Position numbers and translations under genes: made by a program. A stretch of 14,897 nucleotides of DNA from Candidatus Pacearchaeota archaeon UBA284 (GTDB lineage Archaea > Nanobdellota > Nanobdellia > Pacearchaeales > UBA284). The stretch is from NCBI GenBank assembly GCA_002499185.1, contig DAKN01000102.1, positions 1 through 14,897 on the forward strand, given 5' to 3'. Below, piece after piece: positions 6,457-12,354 of the stretch. The notes below the pieces were generated by a model that was not told the origin of the DNA, searched no databases, and saw nothing but the letters and a program-made list of their open reading frames with translations. Positions within the stretch are counted from its first letter, which is position 1. Each line of letters begins with the position of its first letter.

Positions 6457-6458
6457 CA

Positions 6459-6542
6459 TGCGGGAACCAGGGTTCGAACCTGGGTAAGCACTAAGCTACG
6501 TGGTTCTTAGCCACGCCCGTTTGACCGCTCCGGCATCCCCGC
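6459..6542 (-). tRNA. tRNA-Leu with anticodon AAG (A34)
   Basis: The minus strand folds as a type II tRNA. The acceptor is GCGGGGA/TTCCCGC with one G-T pair, the D arm matches the neighbouring tRNA-Leu, the anticodon stem is a perfect CGTGG/CCACG, the variable arm is long, and the T arm is CCAGG-TTCGAAC-CCTGG. The 7-nt loop is CTAAGAA, so the anticodon is AAG, for leucine codon CUU. Archaeal genomes normally encode GAG for this box, so A at position 34 is unexpected. The discriminator is A. The stems are all intact, so the gene does not look like a pseudogene. Confidence 0.92.
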
Positions 6543-6611
6543 GTTATTTTATATAAATTCAAAACCCGGGGATATTAATAAATCTTCGGGCATAGAGATT
6601 CTTTAGGATTT

Positions 6612-6626
6612 CGAAACCTTTAAAAA
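6612..6626 (+). promoter_or_regulatory. BRE/TATA promoter of the 5S rRNA gene
   Basis: CGAAAC (6612-6617) followed by TTTAAAAA (6619-6626) is a textbook BRE plus TATA pair. Its centre is about 25 nt upstream of the predicted 5' end of 5S at 6647. It is one of the clearest promoters in the window. Confidence 0.65.
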
Positions 6627-6646
6627 CTTATTATTTATTTTAAAAT

Positions 6647-6759
<113 letters not shown>

Positions 6760-6785
6760 CCTATCTTTTTATTTGATACCGTATA

Positions 6786-7067
6786 ATGAGAAAAAAATTT
6801 AATGAAAAAATTCTTGTACAAATTAATGATGAGTTAAATAAAATAACCTCTTTTAATGAAATAAAAAAAAATAAGAAAATTATAAATAAAGTAATAGAAA
6901 TCTCTAAGAGAACTAATTTTTCTCTTAGTGAAAAAAGAAAATTATTTTGCAAAAAATGTAAAAATTATTTTTTCCCTGGAAAAAATTGCTATATACGGGT
7001 AAAAAATAGAAACAAAATAATAAAATGTCTGAATTGCAGTTATATTTCGAGATATAAATTAAAATAA
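6786..7067 (+). CDS. rnp4: RNase P protein component 4 (Rpp21 homologue)
   Basis: This 93-residue protein matches Rnp4/Rpp21, a protein subunit of archaeal RNase P, which cuts the 5' leader from pre-tRNAs and works paired with Rnp1 on the catalytic RNA. The N-terminal part (1-50) is basic and helical. The C-terminal zinc ribbon reads FCKKCKNYFFPGKN (54-67) and CLNCSYISRYKLK (81-93), with zinc ligands C55, C58, C81 and C84 and the conserved PG and basic strand between them. It starts 26 nt after the 5S gene on the same strand, so read-through from the 5S promoter is likely. Its end converges on rpoN with a 21-nt gap. Confidence 0.85.
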   Translation: MRKKFNEKILVQINDELNKITSFNEIKKNKKIINKVIEISKRTNFSLSEKRKLFCKKCKNYFFPGKNCYIRVKNRNKIIKCLNCSYISRYKLK

Positions 7068-7088
7068 AACTTAAGAAAAATAAAAAAA
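7068..7088 (-). terminator. T-rich terminator of the ribosomal operon
   Basis: Read on the minus strand directly after the rpoN stop codon, the sequence is TTTTTTTATTTTTC, the U-rich type of signal that stops archaeal RNA polymerase. It also separates the convergent rnp4 gene. Confidence 0.4.
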
Positions 7089-7286
7089 TTAGAATTTTTT
7101 GAATTTTGAGGTTAATTCAATCAAATCTACATGCCCTAAAAATACTGCTCTGCAACAATATCTTTCTAATCCTAGCTCATCCATTACTTTCTTTGGATCT
7201 TCTCCTTTTTCTATCCTTTTCTTAAATTCTTCCCAAAGGTGAGCAATTGGCTTTCCACATGAAAAACATCTTATTGGAATTATCAT
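7089..7286 (-). CDS. rpoN: DNA-directed RNA polymerase subunit N (Rpb10)
   Basis: This 65-residue protein is full length for archaeal RpoN, a small zinc-binding RNAP subunit that sits on the D-L platform with subunit P. The zinc ligands are visible as RCFSCGKP (C7, C10) and ERYCCR (C44, C45), the unusual CxxC...CC pattern of the Rpb10 family. KGEDPKKVMDELGLERYCCR (27-46) and HVDLIE (52-57) are further family signatures. It is the last gene of the operon, 17 nt after uS9. RpoK and uS2, which often follow in other archaea, are not here. Confidence 0.95.
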   Translation of the reverse strand: MIIPIRCFSCGKPIAHLWEEFKKRIEKGEDPKKVMDELGLERYCCRAVFLGHVDLIELTSKFKKF

Positions 7287-7303
7287 TTTTTATTTATTGA
7301 TTA

Positions 7304-7720
7304 TTAACGATATGATTTTTGTCTTGCAGCTCTTGCCCTACTATCATTTGGTTTTCTTTGTTCCTTTCTTCTAATATCTGCTATTAATAGCATCCTATCA
7401 TATTTTAGATATTCTCGTTTTAATTCTAGATTTTTTGTTTCATTTATTATTGCTCTTGCTATTGATAATCTTACGGCATCTACTTGTGATTCTGTTCCTC
7501 CGCCCTTTACTTTAACTAATATATCATATTCTTTTATTTTATTTCCAAGTATTTTTTCAGCAAGAATTATTGGTTCTTGTAATGATAATTTTTGGAATAA
7601 TGGAAAATTTTCAATTAATTTATCATTTATTGTTATTTTTCCTTTTCCGGTTTTTATTATTGCCTTTGCTATAGCTGTTTTTCTTTTTCCAATTGCCGTT
7701 GTATTTTTTTCTATTTTCAT
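7304..7720 (-). CDS. rps9: 30S ribosomal protein uS9
   Basis: This 138-residue protein shows the N-terminal GKRKTAIAKA (11-20), the central VKGGGTESQVDAVRLSIARA region and the C-terminal KYDRMLLIADIRRKEQRKP. The invariant basic tail ends in RQKSYR, which reaches the P-site tRNA. The residues before the tail read SRARAARQKSYR where many archaea have a Gly-rich GPGARA version. It starts 1 nt after the uL13 stop codon, so translation is probably coupled. Confidence 0.97.
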   Translation of the reverse strand: MKIEKNTTAIGKRKTAIAKAIIKTGKGKITINDKLIENFPLFQKLSLQEPIILAEKILGNKIKEYDILVKVKGGGTESQVDAVRLSIARAIINETKNLELKREYLKYDRMLLIADIRRKEQRKPNDSRARAARQKSYR

Positions 7721-7721
7721 T

Positions 7722-8156
7722 TTACTTTTGCATTAATATTTTAGTTAATTCCCGAATATTTATATAATTTAAGGGTGTTTTTTTTGTTAATTTTATTGAA
7801 TCTTTCCCTTCAAATTCCTTTGGTATTCCCTCATAGCACATTATTCTTTTAAATGCATTTCTTCCAGTTGTTTTATCATAATTTAGCATTCCACGAATTG
7901 ATCTTTTAATGAATGGGATTGTTTCTCTTGGAAATATTGGTTTTCTTGGATTGCCCTTTCCCAGGGCTATTCTATTTAGTCTCTTTTCTATTATTTTTTT
8001 GGGGTTTCCGATAATTATCATTTTTTCTGAATTGAGGATAATGACTTTATTTCCCTGAATTGCTTTTTTTGCTGCAAATGCTCCAATTCTTCCAAAAGGA
8101 ACCATTGTCCCATCTAGAATAATTTCGTTTATCTTTTGTAAATTTTGTTTTTTCAT
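7722..8156 (-). CDS. rpl13: 50S ribosomal protein uL13
   Basis: This 144-residue protein has the uL13 N-terminal domain with GRIGAFAAKKAIQGNKVIILN (22-42, split by the loop) and the central GKGNPRKPIFPRE (66-78). KRSIRGMLNYDKTTGRNAFK (84-103) then leads into MCYEGIPKEF. uL13 is an early assembly protein of the large subunit. It lies between eL18 (15-nt gap) and uS9 (1-nt gap), the standard archaeal order. The short charged N-terminus before the first strand is normal for archaea. Confidence 0.96.
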   Translation of the reverse strand: MKKQNLQKINEIILDGTMVPFGRIGAFAAKKAIQGNKVIILNSEKMIIIGNPKKIIEKRLNRIALGKGNPRKPIFPRETIPFIKRSIRGMLNYDKTTGRNAFKRIMCYEGIPKEFEGKDSIKLTKKTPLNYINIRELTKILMQK

Positions 8157-8171
8157 TTTATTTTTTTTAAA

Positions 8172-8543
8172 TTAAATTATTAATTTAATATTTGAAGGTT
8201 TTTCCCCTAATAAACTCTTTATATCGACTATTTTTGATTTCCCCATTTTTTCTTTTGCAGAGTCTGTTAATTTAAAACAAGCAAGAGTTATTTCATGTTC
8301 TAAGTTTCCTTTTCCCAATACTTTTCCTGGAACTATGACAATATCTTTATCTTTAGTTAATTTATTTAATTTTTCTAAATTAACTCCTATTTGTTTTCTT
8401 TTTGGATTTGCTAAATATTTGGCTATTATTGTCCAAATCTTTGCTTTTTGTTTTTTTAATTCTCTTATTAATTCTACTTTTGCTTCATTCGTTTTATAAA
8501 CTATTCTTTTTTCTATCTTTCTTTTTGTTATTTTTTTTGTCAT
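8172..8543 (-). CDS. rpl18e: 50S ribosomal protein eL18 (L18e)
   Basis: This 123-residue protein matches archaeal L18e, which is related in fold to bacterial L15. Signs are the basic N-terminus (TKKITKRKIEKR), KIWTIIAKYLANPKRKQIGVNLEKLNKL in the first half, and IVIVPGKVLGKGNLEHEITLACFKLTDSAKEKM in the second (both split by ordinary residues only). It is placed between rpoD and rpl13, the conserved archaeal and eukaryote-like order. The length is normal. Confidence 0.95.
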   Translation of the reverse strand: MTKKITKRKIEKRIVYKTNEAKVELIRELKKQKAKIWTIIAKYLANPKRKQIGVNLEKLNKLTKDKDIVIVPGKVLGKGNLEHEITLACFKLTDSAKEKMGKSKIVDIKSLLGEKPSNIKLII

Positions 8544-8556
8544 TTTTAATTAGTTT

Positions 8557-9339
8557 TTACTTGGATTTCTCTAATTTTTTTGATAACTCTCTTATATTTT
8601 CATTCAATGCATTAACAGATTCTATAAGTATTTCTTCGCTAGATATTTGTCCGAAGGTTTCAATATAAAATATAAAATCTTCTTCACTCGCATTAATTTT
8701 TATGGCTTTTTTTAGATTGTTGCATTTTTCTACACATGCTCCACAAAGATCACATTTATTTGGATCTATAATAATTTTATTTCCTTGTAAAGATATTGCT
8801 TTTTGTGGGCAGGTTTTTATACATTCACCGCAAGAATTACATTCCTTAGATATTTCTACAGTAGGATATGCATTAAACCATAATATTCCTGGTGTAAATT
8901 TCGCGTGTTCTTTTCCCATTCCAAGTTTTGCATCTGCCACAAATTCTAATTCTTGATCCTGTGCAAGAACAACAATTGGCATTTGGGGATATATTACTTC
9001 AAATCCCTTCCCTTTTAATTCAGAAGCATAAATTGTGCCTGGACCTTTTGCTTTTAATTTTAAACTAACAATGCATTTATTACAACCTTTTCCCTCACAA
9101 GAACAGTTTTCTTGTCTTTTGAAGGTTTTTAAATCACCCTTTAAGGGGATAAGTCCAAGTCTTTGGGCAATTATTTCATCATAAAGAGCAGAGTCATTTT
9201 TATAAAATTCGACGCTATCTATTGCTAAAATTGGAATTTCATATACGCTCCTCCTTATTGCGTTTGCTATACTGTTTTTTATTCCCTTAATTAAAAAAAC
9301 CGATTTATTTTTTGTTTTTGAAAGTTTTTCTATTTTCAT
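8557..9339 (-). CDS. rpoD: RNA polymerase subunit D with two [4Fe-4S] cluster sites
   Basis: This is the 260-residue archaeal counterpart of Rpb3/alpha-NTD. With subunit L it forms the assembly platform of RNA polymerase. NAIRRSVYEIPILAIDSVEF (26-45) and the RLGLIPLKGD (60-69) segment are the alpha-motif and dimerisation region. A zinc-type loop follows (C79, C81, C86, C89). The inserted ferredoxin-like domain (about 164-213) holds two complete sets: C167, C170, C173, C177-P and C196, C199, C202, C206. Both clusters of the two-cluster type are therefore encoded, whereas many archaea keep one or none. The start is the ATG at 9339, and it lies between uS11 and eL18. Confidence 0.96.
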   Translation of the reverse strand: MKIEKLSKTKNKSVFLIKGIKNSIANAIRRSVYEIPILAIDSVEFYKNDSALYDEIIAQRLGLIPLKGDLKTFKRQENCSCEGKGCNKCIVSLKLKAKGPGTIYASELKGKGFEVIYPQMPIVVLAQDQELEFVADAKLGMGKEHAKFTPGILWFNAYPTVEISKECNSCGECIKTCPQKAISLQGNKIIIDPNKCDLCGACVEKCNNLKKAIKINASEEDFIFYIETFGQISSEEILIESVNALNENIRELSKKLEKSK

Positions 9340-9374
9340 TTTTTATTTTATTTATTTTTATTTAATATTTATTA

Positions 9375-9770
9375 TTAAACTCTTCTTCCTCTTTTACCGC
9401 CCTTTGGTTTTGGTCCTCCTCGGGGTGTTGGAGTCATATCTGTAATGTTCATTATTTTTAATCCTTCTCTTGAAAGGCTTTTTATTGCGGCATTTGCTCC
9501 AGGACCTGGACTTGGTGCGAGTTTCCCCCCTGCACCCCTAACTCTTACAAAAACGCTTCTTATTCCAATTTCTTTTGCTTTTTCTGCTATTTTTTTTGCA
9601 ACAAACATAGCTATTGTTGGATTTGCTTTTAATCTAGATTGTGTTGTAACTTCTCCTCCGGTAACGACAGATAATGTTTGTCCGGCTAAATCTGTTAAAT
9701 GTATAATTGTGTTATTAAAAGTAGCCTTAATATAAATGATACCCATTGTTTCTAATTTATTTTCAGTCAT
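9375..9770 (-). CDS. rps11: 30S ribosomal protein uS11
   Basis: This 131-residue protein has GIIYIKATFNNTIIHLTDLA (10-29), the GGEVTTQSRLKANPTIAM segment and RGAGGKLAPSPGPGANAAIK. The C-terminal DMTPTPRGGPKPKGGKRGRRV is the diagnostic Pro/Gly/basic tail of uS11 on the 30S platform. It starts 5 nt after the uS4 stop and is followed by rpoD. Length and motifs are standard. Confidence 0.97.
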   Translation of the reverse strand: MTENKLETMGIIYIKATFNNTIIHLTDLAGQTLSVVTGGEVTTQSRLKANPTIAMFVAKKIAEKAKEIGIRSVFVRVRGAGGKLAPSPGPGANAAIKSLSREGLKIMNITDMTPTPRGGPKPKGGKRGRRV

Positions 9771-9775
9771 TTTAT

Positions 9776-10300
9776 TTAGTGCTCTTTATTCTCAATTTCT
9801 TTAGCAATCTCCTGTATTGATTCTTTTTTTGTTTCTTTGACTTTTTTTTCGCATAGTTTTATTTTATTTTCTTCTATAGTTTTTACTAAATAACTCGGGA
9901 TTGTGACGATTCTATCGTTAATTTTTATTTTTCTGTGTACAATTAATTGCCTTGCTTCTTTTGATGTTTTTGCAAAACCTTTTTTCAAGACAAATGTTTG
10001 TAATCGTCTATCTAAAATTGCTTCTTTTGTTAAATCTAAAATATCATCTATAGATGCATTTTCTTTTATTAAGCCGTATTTTAAAAGCCTATTAAATAAT
10101 TTTTCTTGTCCTTCTGAATTTAAAATTAATTTTTTTGCTTGATCTCTTATGTCTCCAACATATTTTTCGGCTTTCCAAATTTCCCTTTTATTTTTTAATC
10201 CATATTTATTAATTATTTGTCCTTCTTCATCTATTCTTTTTTTATTATATGGTTTAAGAGGCCGATAATATTTTTTCTTTGGTTTTCTTGGATCTCCCAT
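9776..10300 (-). CDS. rps4: 30S ribosomal protein uS4
   Basis: This 174-residue protein is the archaeal form of uS4. The N-terminus MGDPRKPKKKYYRPLKPYNK (1-20) is the typical archaeal start. The S4 RNA-binding fold is at about 95-142 (LDRRLQTFVLKKGFAKTSKE followed by ARQLIVHRKIKINDRIVTIP). A charged tail (KKVKETKKESIQEIAKEIEN) ends the protein. It starts 1 nt after the uS13 stop, so translation is probably coupled. uS4 is a primary 16S binder in 30S assembly. Confidence 0.97.
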   Translation of the reverse strand: MGDPRKPKKKYYRPLKPYNKKRIDEEGQIINKYGLKNKREIWKAEKYVGDIRDQAKKLILNSEGQEKLFNRLLKYGLIKENASIDDILDLTKEAILDRRLQTFVLKKGFAKTSKEARQLIVHRKIKINDRIVTIPSYLVKTIEENKIKLCEKKVKETKKESIQEIAKEIENKEH

Positions 10301-10301
10301 T

Positions 10302-10793
10302 TTATTTCTTTTCTCCTCCCTTGGTTGATTTTCCTGTTGGCCTTTGTCTTGTTACTCCAACGGCTCCCCCTTTCTTTCTAAAATGACCTCTCGTTCTTTG
10401 CCCTCTTACCGGCTGTCCTTGAATATGTCTTATTCCCCTATATGTTTTTAATTTTTTCATTTTTCTTATATCGAATTCCCTCTGTAAATCTAGTTCAGTG
10501 GTTATTATGTGCTTATCTATTCCAGTATCTGTATCTCTTCTTCTATTTAACAACCAAGCAGGTAATTTTGGGTTTTTTATGAAAGATGAAATCTTTTCTA
10601 TTTCTTGTTCTGTTAATGTAGATATTTTTCTTTTTTTATCAATTTTTAATTCATTGCAAATTGCATTTGAAATCGCCCATGAAACCCCTTTAATTCTTGT
10701 TAATCCAGAATAAATGTCTTTTTTTGTAGGAATATCTACAGCAAGGATCCTTATTGCGGCTTCATGATATTTTTTTTCGTGCGGATTTGCCAT
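10302..10793 (-). CDS. rps13: 30S ribosomal protein uS13
   Basis: This 163-residue protein has the archaeal N-terminal extension and RILAVDIPTKKDIYSGLTRIKGVSWAIS (seen in two parts) with the conserved helix-two-turn-helix. The diagnostic RGIRHIQGQPVRGQRTRGH, a KKG linker and a basic C-terminus (RQRPTGKSTKGGEKK) follow. uS13 sits in the 30S head and contacts the P-site tRNA and uL5. It is the first gene of the core uS13-uS4-uS11-rpoD group, 10 nt after DUF655. Confidence 0.97.
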   Translation of the reverse strand: MANPHEKKYHEAAIRILAVDIPTKKDIYSGLTRIKGVSWAISNAICNELKIDKKRKISTLTEQEIEKISSFIKNPKLPAWLLNRRRDTDTGIDKHIITTELDLQREFDIRKMKKLKTYRGIRHIQGQPVRGQRTRGHFRKKGGAVGVTRQRPTGKSTKGGEKK

Positions 10794-10803
10794 TCTTTAT
10801 TTT

Positions 10804-11346
10804 TTAGTTGGTAAATAATTTATATCTCTGTTCTTCTATTAATTCTTCAATTATTCGTTTTATGATTATTTTTTTAGGGTCTGGGAGGTTTTTAAGCCTT
10901 TGCTTTATGTCTTCAAAAGATAAAAAAGAACTTTTTTCTCTTTCATCGATTATTGCCCGAGTATATTTTTTTCCAAATCCTGGAAGTAACTCGAATTGAT
11001 GTACTCTTGCATTTATTGCTGATGCATTGTTAAAAAAATCAACAAATTTTTTTTCTTGAGAGTCTATTGCTTTTTCGACAAATTCCTGTAATTGTAGTTT
11101 TGCTGTTTCAGTTAATTTATCTTTAGGTAATTTGCCTGCAATGAAGTAAATTTTATCTCTCTTGCCTTCCCCAATATAAACTTCTTCTTTCAGTTCAAGT
11201 GAAACCCCTTTCCTTGGAACTAATTCCAATAAGGTGAAATGTTCTGTACCCATTGCTTGCGCTATGGGCATTCTTCTCCCTCCAAGTGGATATCCGTTTG
11301 GAAGATAATCCAATATTATTGCTTTTTCTTCTTTTATCTGCATCAT
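10804..11346 (-). CDS. DUF655 family protein (predicted RNA/DNA-binding, HhH)
   Basis: This 180-residue protein is the DUF655 family member usually found in archaea between rpoF and the next translation genes. The N-terminal half is an OB/S1-like beta domain (AIILDYLPNGYPLGG, residues 9-23; FTLLELVPRKGVSLELKEEV, 37-56; EGKRDKIYFIAGKL, 60-73). The C-terminal half carries a helix-hairpin-helix at HQFELLPGFGKKYTRAIIDE (116-135), a nucleic-acid-binding motif. No function is established; a role in translation or rRNA handling is inferred from the conserved neighbourhood. ksgA, which follows DUF655 in many archaea, is absent here and uS13 comes next. Two adjacent ATG codons could start it; I took the outer one. 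Confidence 0.9.
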   Translation of the reverse strand: MMQIKEEKAIILDYLPNGYPLGGRRMPIAQAMGTEHFTLLELVPRKGVSLELKEEVYIGEGKRDKIYFIAGKLPKDKLTETAKLQLQEFVEKAIDSQEKKFVDFFNNASAINARVHQFELLPGFGKKYTRAIIDEREKSSFLSFEDIKQRLKNLPDPKKIIIKRIIEELIEEQRYKLFTN

Positions 11347-11348
11347 TT

Positions 11349-11666
11349 TTATTTAATAAATTTCTTAACTGTTTCAAGGATTTTATTTGTTTCATCTTGG
11401 TTTAATGTAATATCTCCTCCCGCAAAAATTTTTCTTAGATCTTCGGCATCTTCTGGTAAGAGATCAATTATTTTTGCTATTTTTTCTGAATCTAGTTTTG
11501 CTATATCTATCCTTTCTAATTCTGTCCTTAATTTTTTAGCATCTTCTTCCTTAATTTTAACAAATTTTTTCGTAAAATCAAGCATTTTTTTAGATTTTTC
11601 AGTATCTAAATCTTTTATTATCTCTCTCATTTCTGCCATTGCGATTGGTTTTTTTTCGATTATCAT
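11349..11666 (-). CDS. rpoF: RNA polymerase subunit F (Rpb4)
   Basis: This 105-residue all-helical protein has the Rpb4/RpoF pattern. It has a short N-terminal strand (IIEKKPIAMAEMREIIKDL, 2-20), a central helix with KKLRTELERIDIAKLDSEKI, and the HRDC-like KIIDLLPEDAEDLRKIFAGG (65-84) that marks the family. Rpb4 pairs with Rpb7 (subunit E) to form the RNAP stalk. It lies between eL21 (12-nt gap) and DUF655 (2-nt gap), the standard archaeal neighbourhood. Confidence 0.92.
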   Translation of the reverse strand: MIIEKKPIAMAEMREIIKDLDTEKSKKMLDFTKKFVKIKEEDAKKLRTELERIDIAKLDSEKIAKIIDLLPEDAEDLRKIFAGGDITLNQDETNKILETVKKFIK

Positions 11667-11678
11667 TTTAAAAAAAGA

Positions 11679-11936
11679 TTAATTTAGTTTTTTAATATTT
11701 ACCGGTCTTACTGCCAGTGTTTTTGTTTTATTTCCATCAAGAAATTTAACAACATATGAGTTTCCTTGTTTTCTCACGATTTTTCCAGTTAACCCATGGA
11801 ATTTTTTTGGAAATGTTCTTTTGTTCAATGTAAGATCATAAATTAAGGCTACACGATCACCCTCTACGACTTTTGGGAAATGTTTTGCTATGTTTTTCTT
11901 CTTTCTTTCCCTTATAGATTTTGTTTTTTTTGACAT
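11679..11936 (-). CDS. rpl21e: 50S ribosomal protein eL21 (L21e), short N-terminus
   Basis: This 85-residue protein shows the eL21 core: FPKVVEGDRVALIYD, then PKKFHGLTGKIVRKQGNSYVV and FLDGNKTKTLAVRPVNIKKL (given in parts). The N-terminal region (MSKKTKSIRERKKKNIAKH) is shorter than the 'RRGTRRKLSKSPR' type found in most archaea. I chose the ATG at 11936, because a further upstream in-frame TTG (11954) would overlap the end of the previous gene and adds nothing conserved. It follows the HPF-like gene after 7 nt. Confidence 0.9.
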   Translation of the reverse strand: MSKKTKSIRERKKKNIAKHFPKVVEGDRVALIYDLTLNKRTFPKKFHGLTGKIVRKQGNSYVVKFLDGNKTKTLAVRPVNIKKLN

Positions 11937-11943
11937 TTTTATT

Positions 11944-12306
11944 TTAAATTCCAATAAATTTTTTATTTTTTCTTATTTTTTTTGTTTTACTATAATTTTT
12001 TTGTGTGTGTTGAATTTCATTAATTATTTTATTTATTACGTCGTCAAATGCCTTATAAACGTTTTTATTTGATGCTACTGCCCCGATAACTTTTTCATTA
12101 TTTGAAATTAACTCTCCTGCTATTTCATGAATAAATTCTGTTTGATGTTTGTGAATTTTAAGATTCAGTTTTAACAAACTAAAACCCCCTAATTTTTTTA
12201 CTCTATGGGATAGGATTGTTTGTATTTTTTGAATCTCTACTTCATCAAGCTTTTTGAAATTAACTAATTGAATATTTTTAGCACTAGCTAATTTATCGGC
12301 TGACAT
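11944..12306 (-). CDS. HPF/RaiA-like small ribosome-associated protein (putative)
   Basis: This 120-residue protein has a layout like the S30AE fold of hibernation-promoting factors. An N-terminal helix (LDEVEIQKIQTILSHRVKKL, 20-39) leads to a strand SLLKLNLKIHK (43-53), then FIHEIAGELIS (58-68) and KVIGAVASNKNVYKAFDDVI (72-91) running into a long helix NKIINEIQHTQKNY. The step from strand to 'A.A...~Y.A.D....KI..~I' is typical of HPF/RaiA, whose members bind the 30S decoding region and silence ribosomes. The tail is strongly basic (KTKKIRKNKK). It is the first gene of the ribosomal operon, with its ATG about 25 nt from a TATA box. The family call is from pattern only; a conserved archaeal protein of unknown role is the alternative. 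Confidence 0.55.
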   Translation of the reverse strand: MSADKLASAKNIQLVNFKKLDEVEIQKIQTILSHRVKKLGGFSLLKLNLKIHKHQTEFIHEIAGELISNNEKVIGAVASNKNVYKAFDDVINKIINEIQHTQKNYSKTKKIRKNKKFIGI

Positions 12307-12326
12307 AAAAGTATCTTGGATTTTGC

Positions 12327-12334
12327 ATTTAAAA
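12327..12334 (-). promoter_or_regulatory. Predicted TATA box for the ribosomal protein/RNAP operon (leaderless)
   Basis: The minus strand reads CCTTTTAAATGC, with a purine-rich CGAAAAAC stretch upstream as a possible BRE. The centre at about 12330 is 25 nt from the A of the ATG at 12306, so the twelve-gene mRNA probably begins at its first codon. No other equally clear promoter is seen inside the operon, where gaps are 1-35 nt. Confidence 0.5.
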
Positions 12335-12354
12335 GGCTTTTGTTTTTCGGTTTT

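Noticed and set aside
6761..6952. Minus-strand open frame overlapping rnp4
   Set aside because: It is antisense to a recognisable zinc-ribbon protein and has a low-complexity hydrophobic composition caused by A-rich coding DNA.
11937..11954. Upstream TTG start for eL21
   Set aside because: It overlaps the previous gene's stop region and adds six non-conserved residues; the ATG at 11936 gives MSKKTK.
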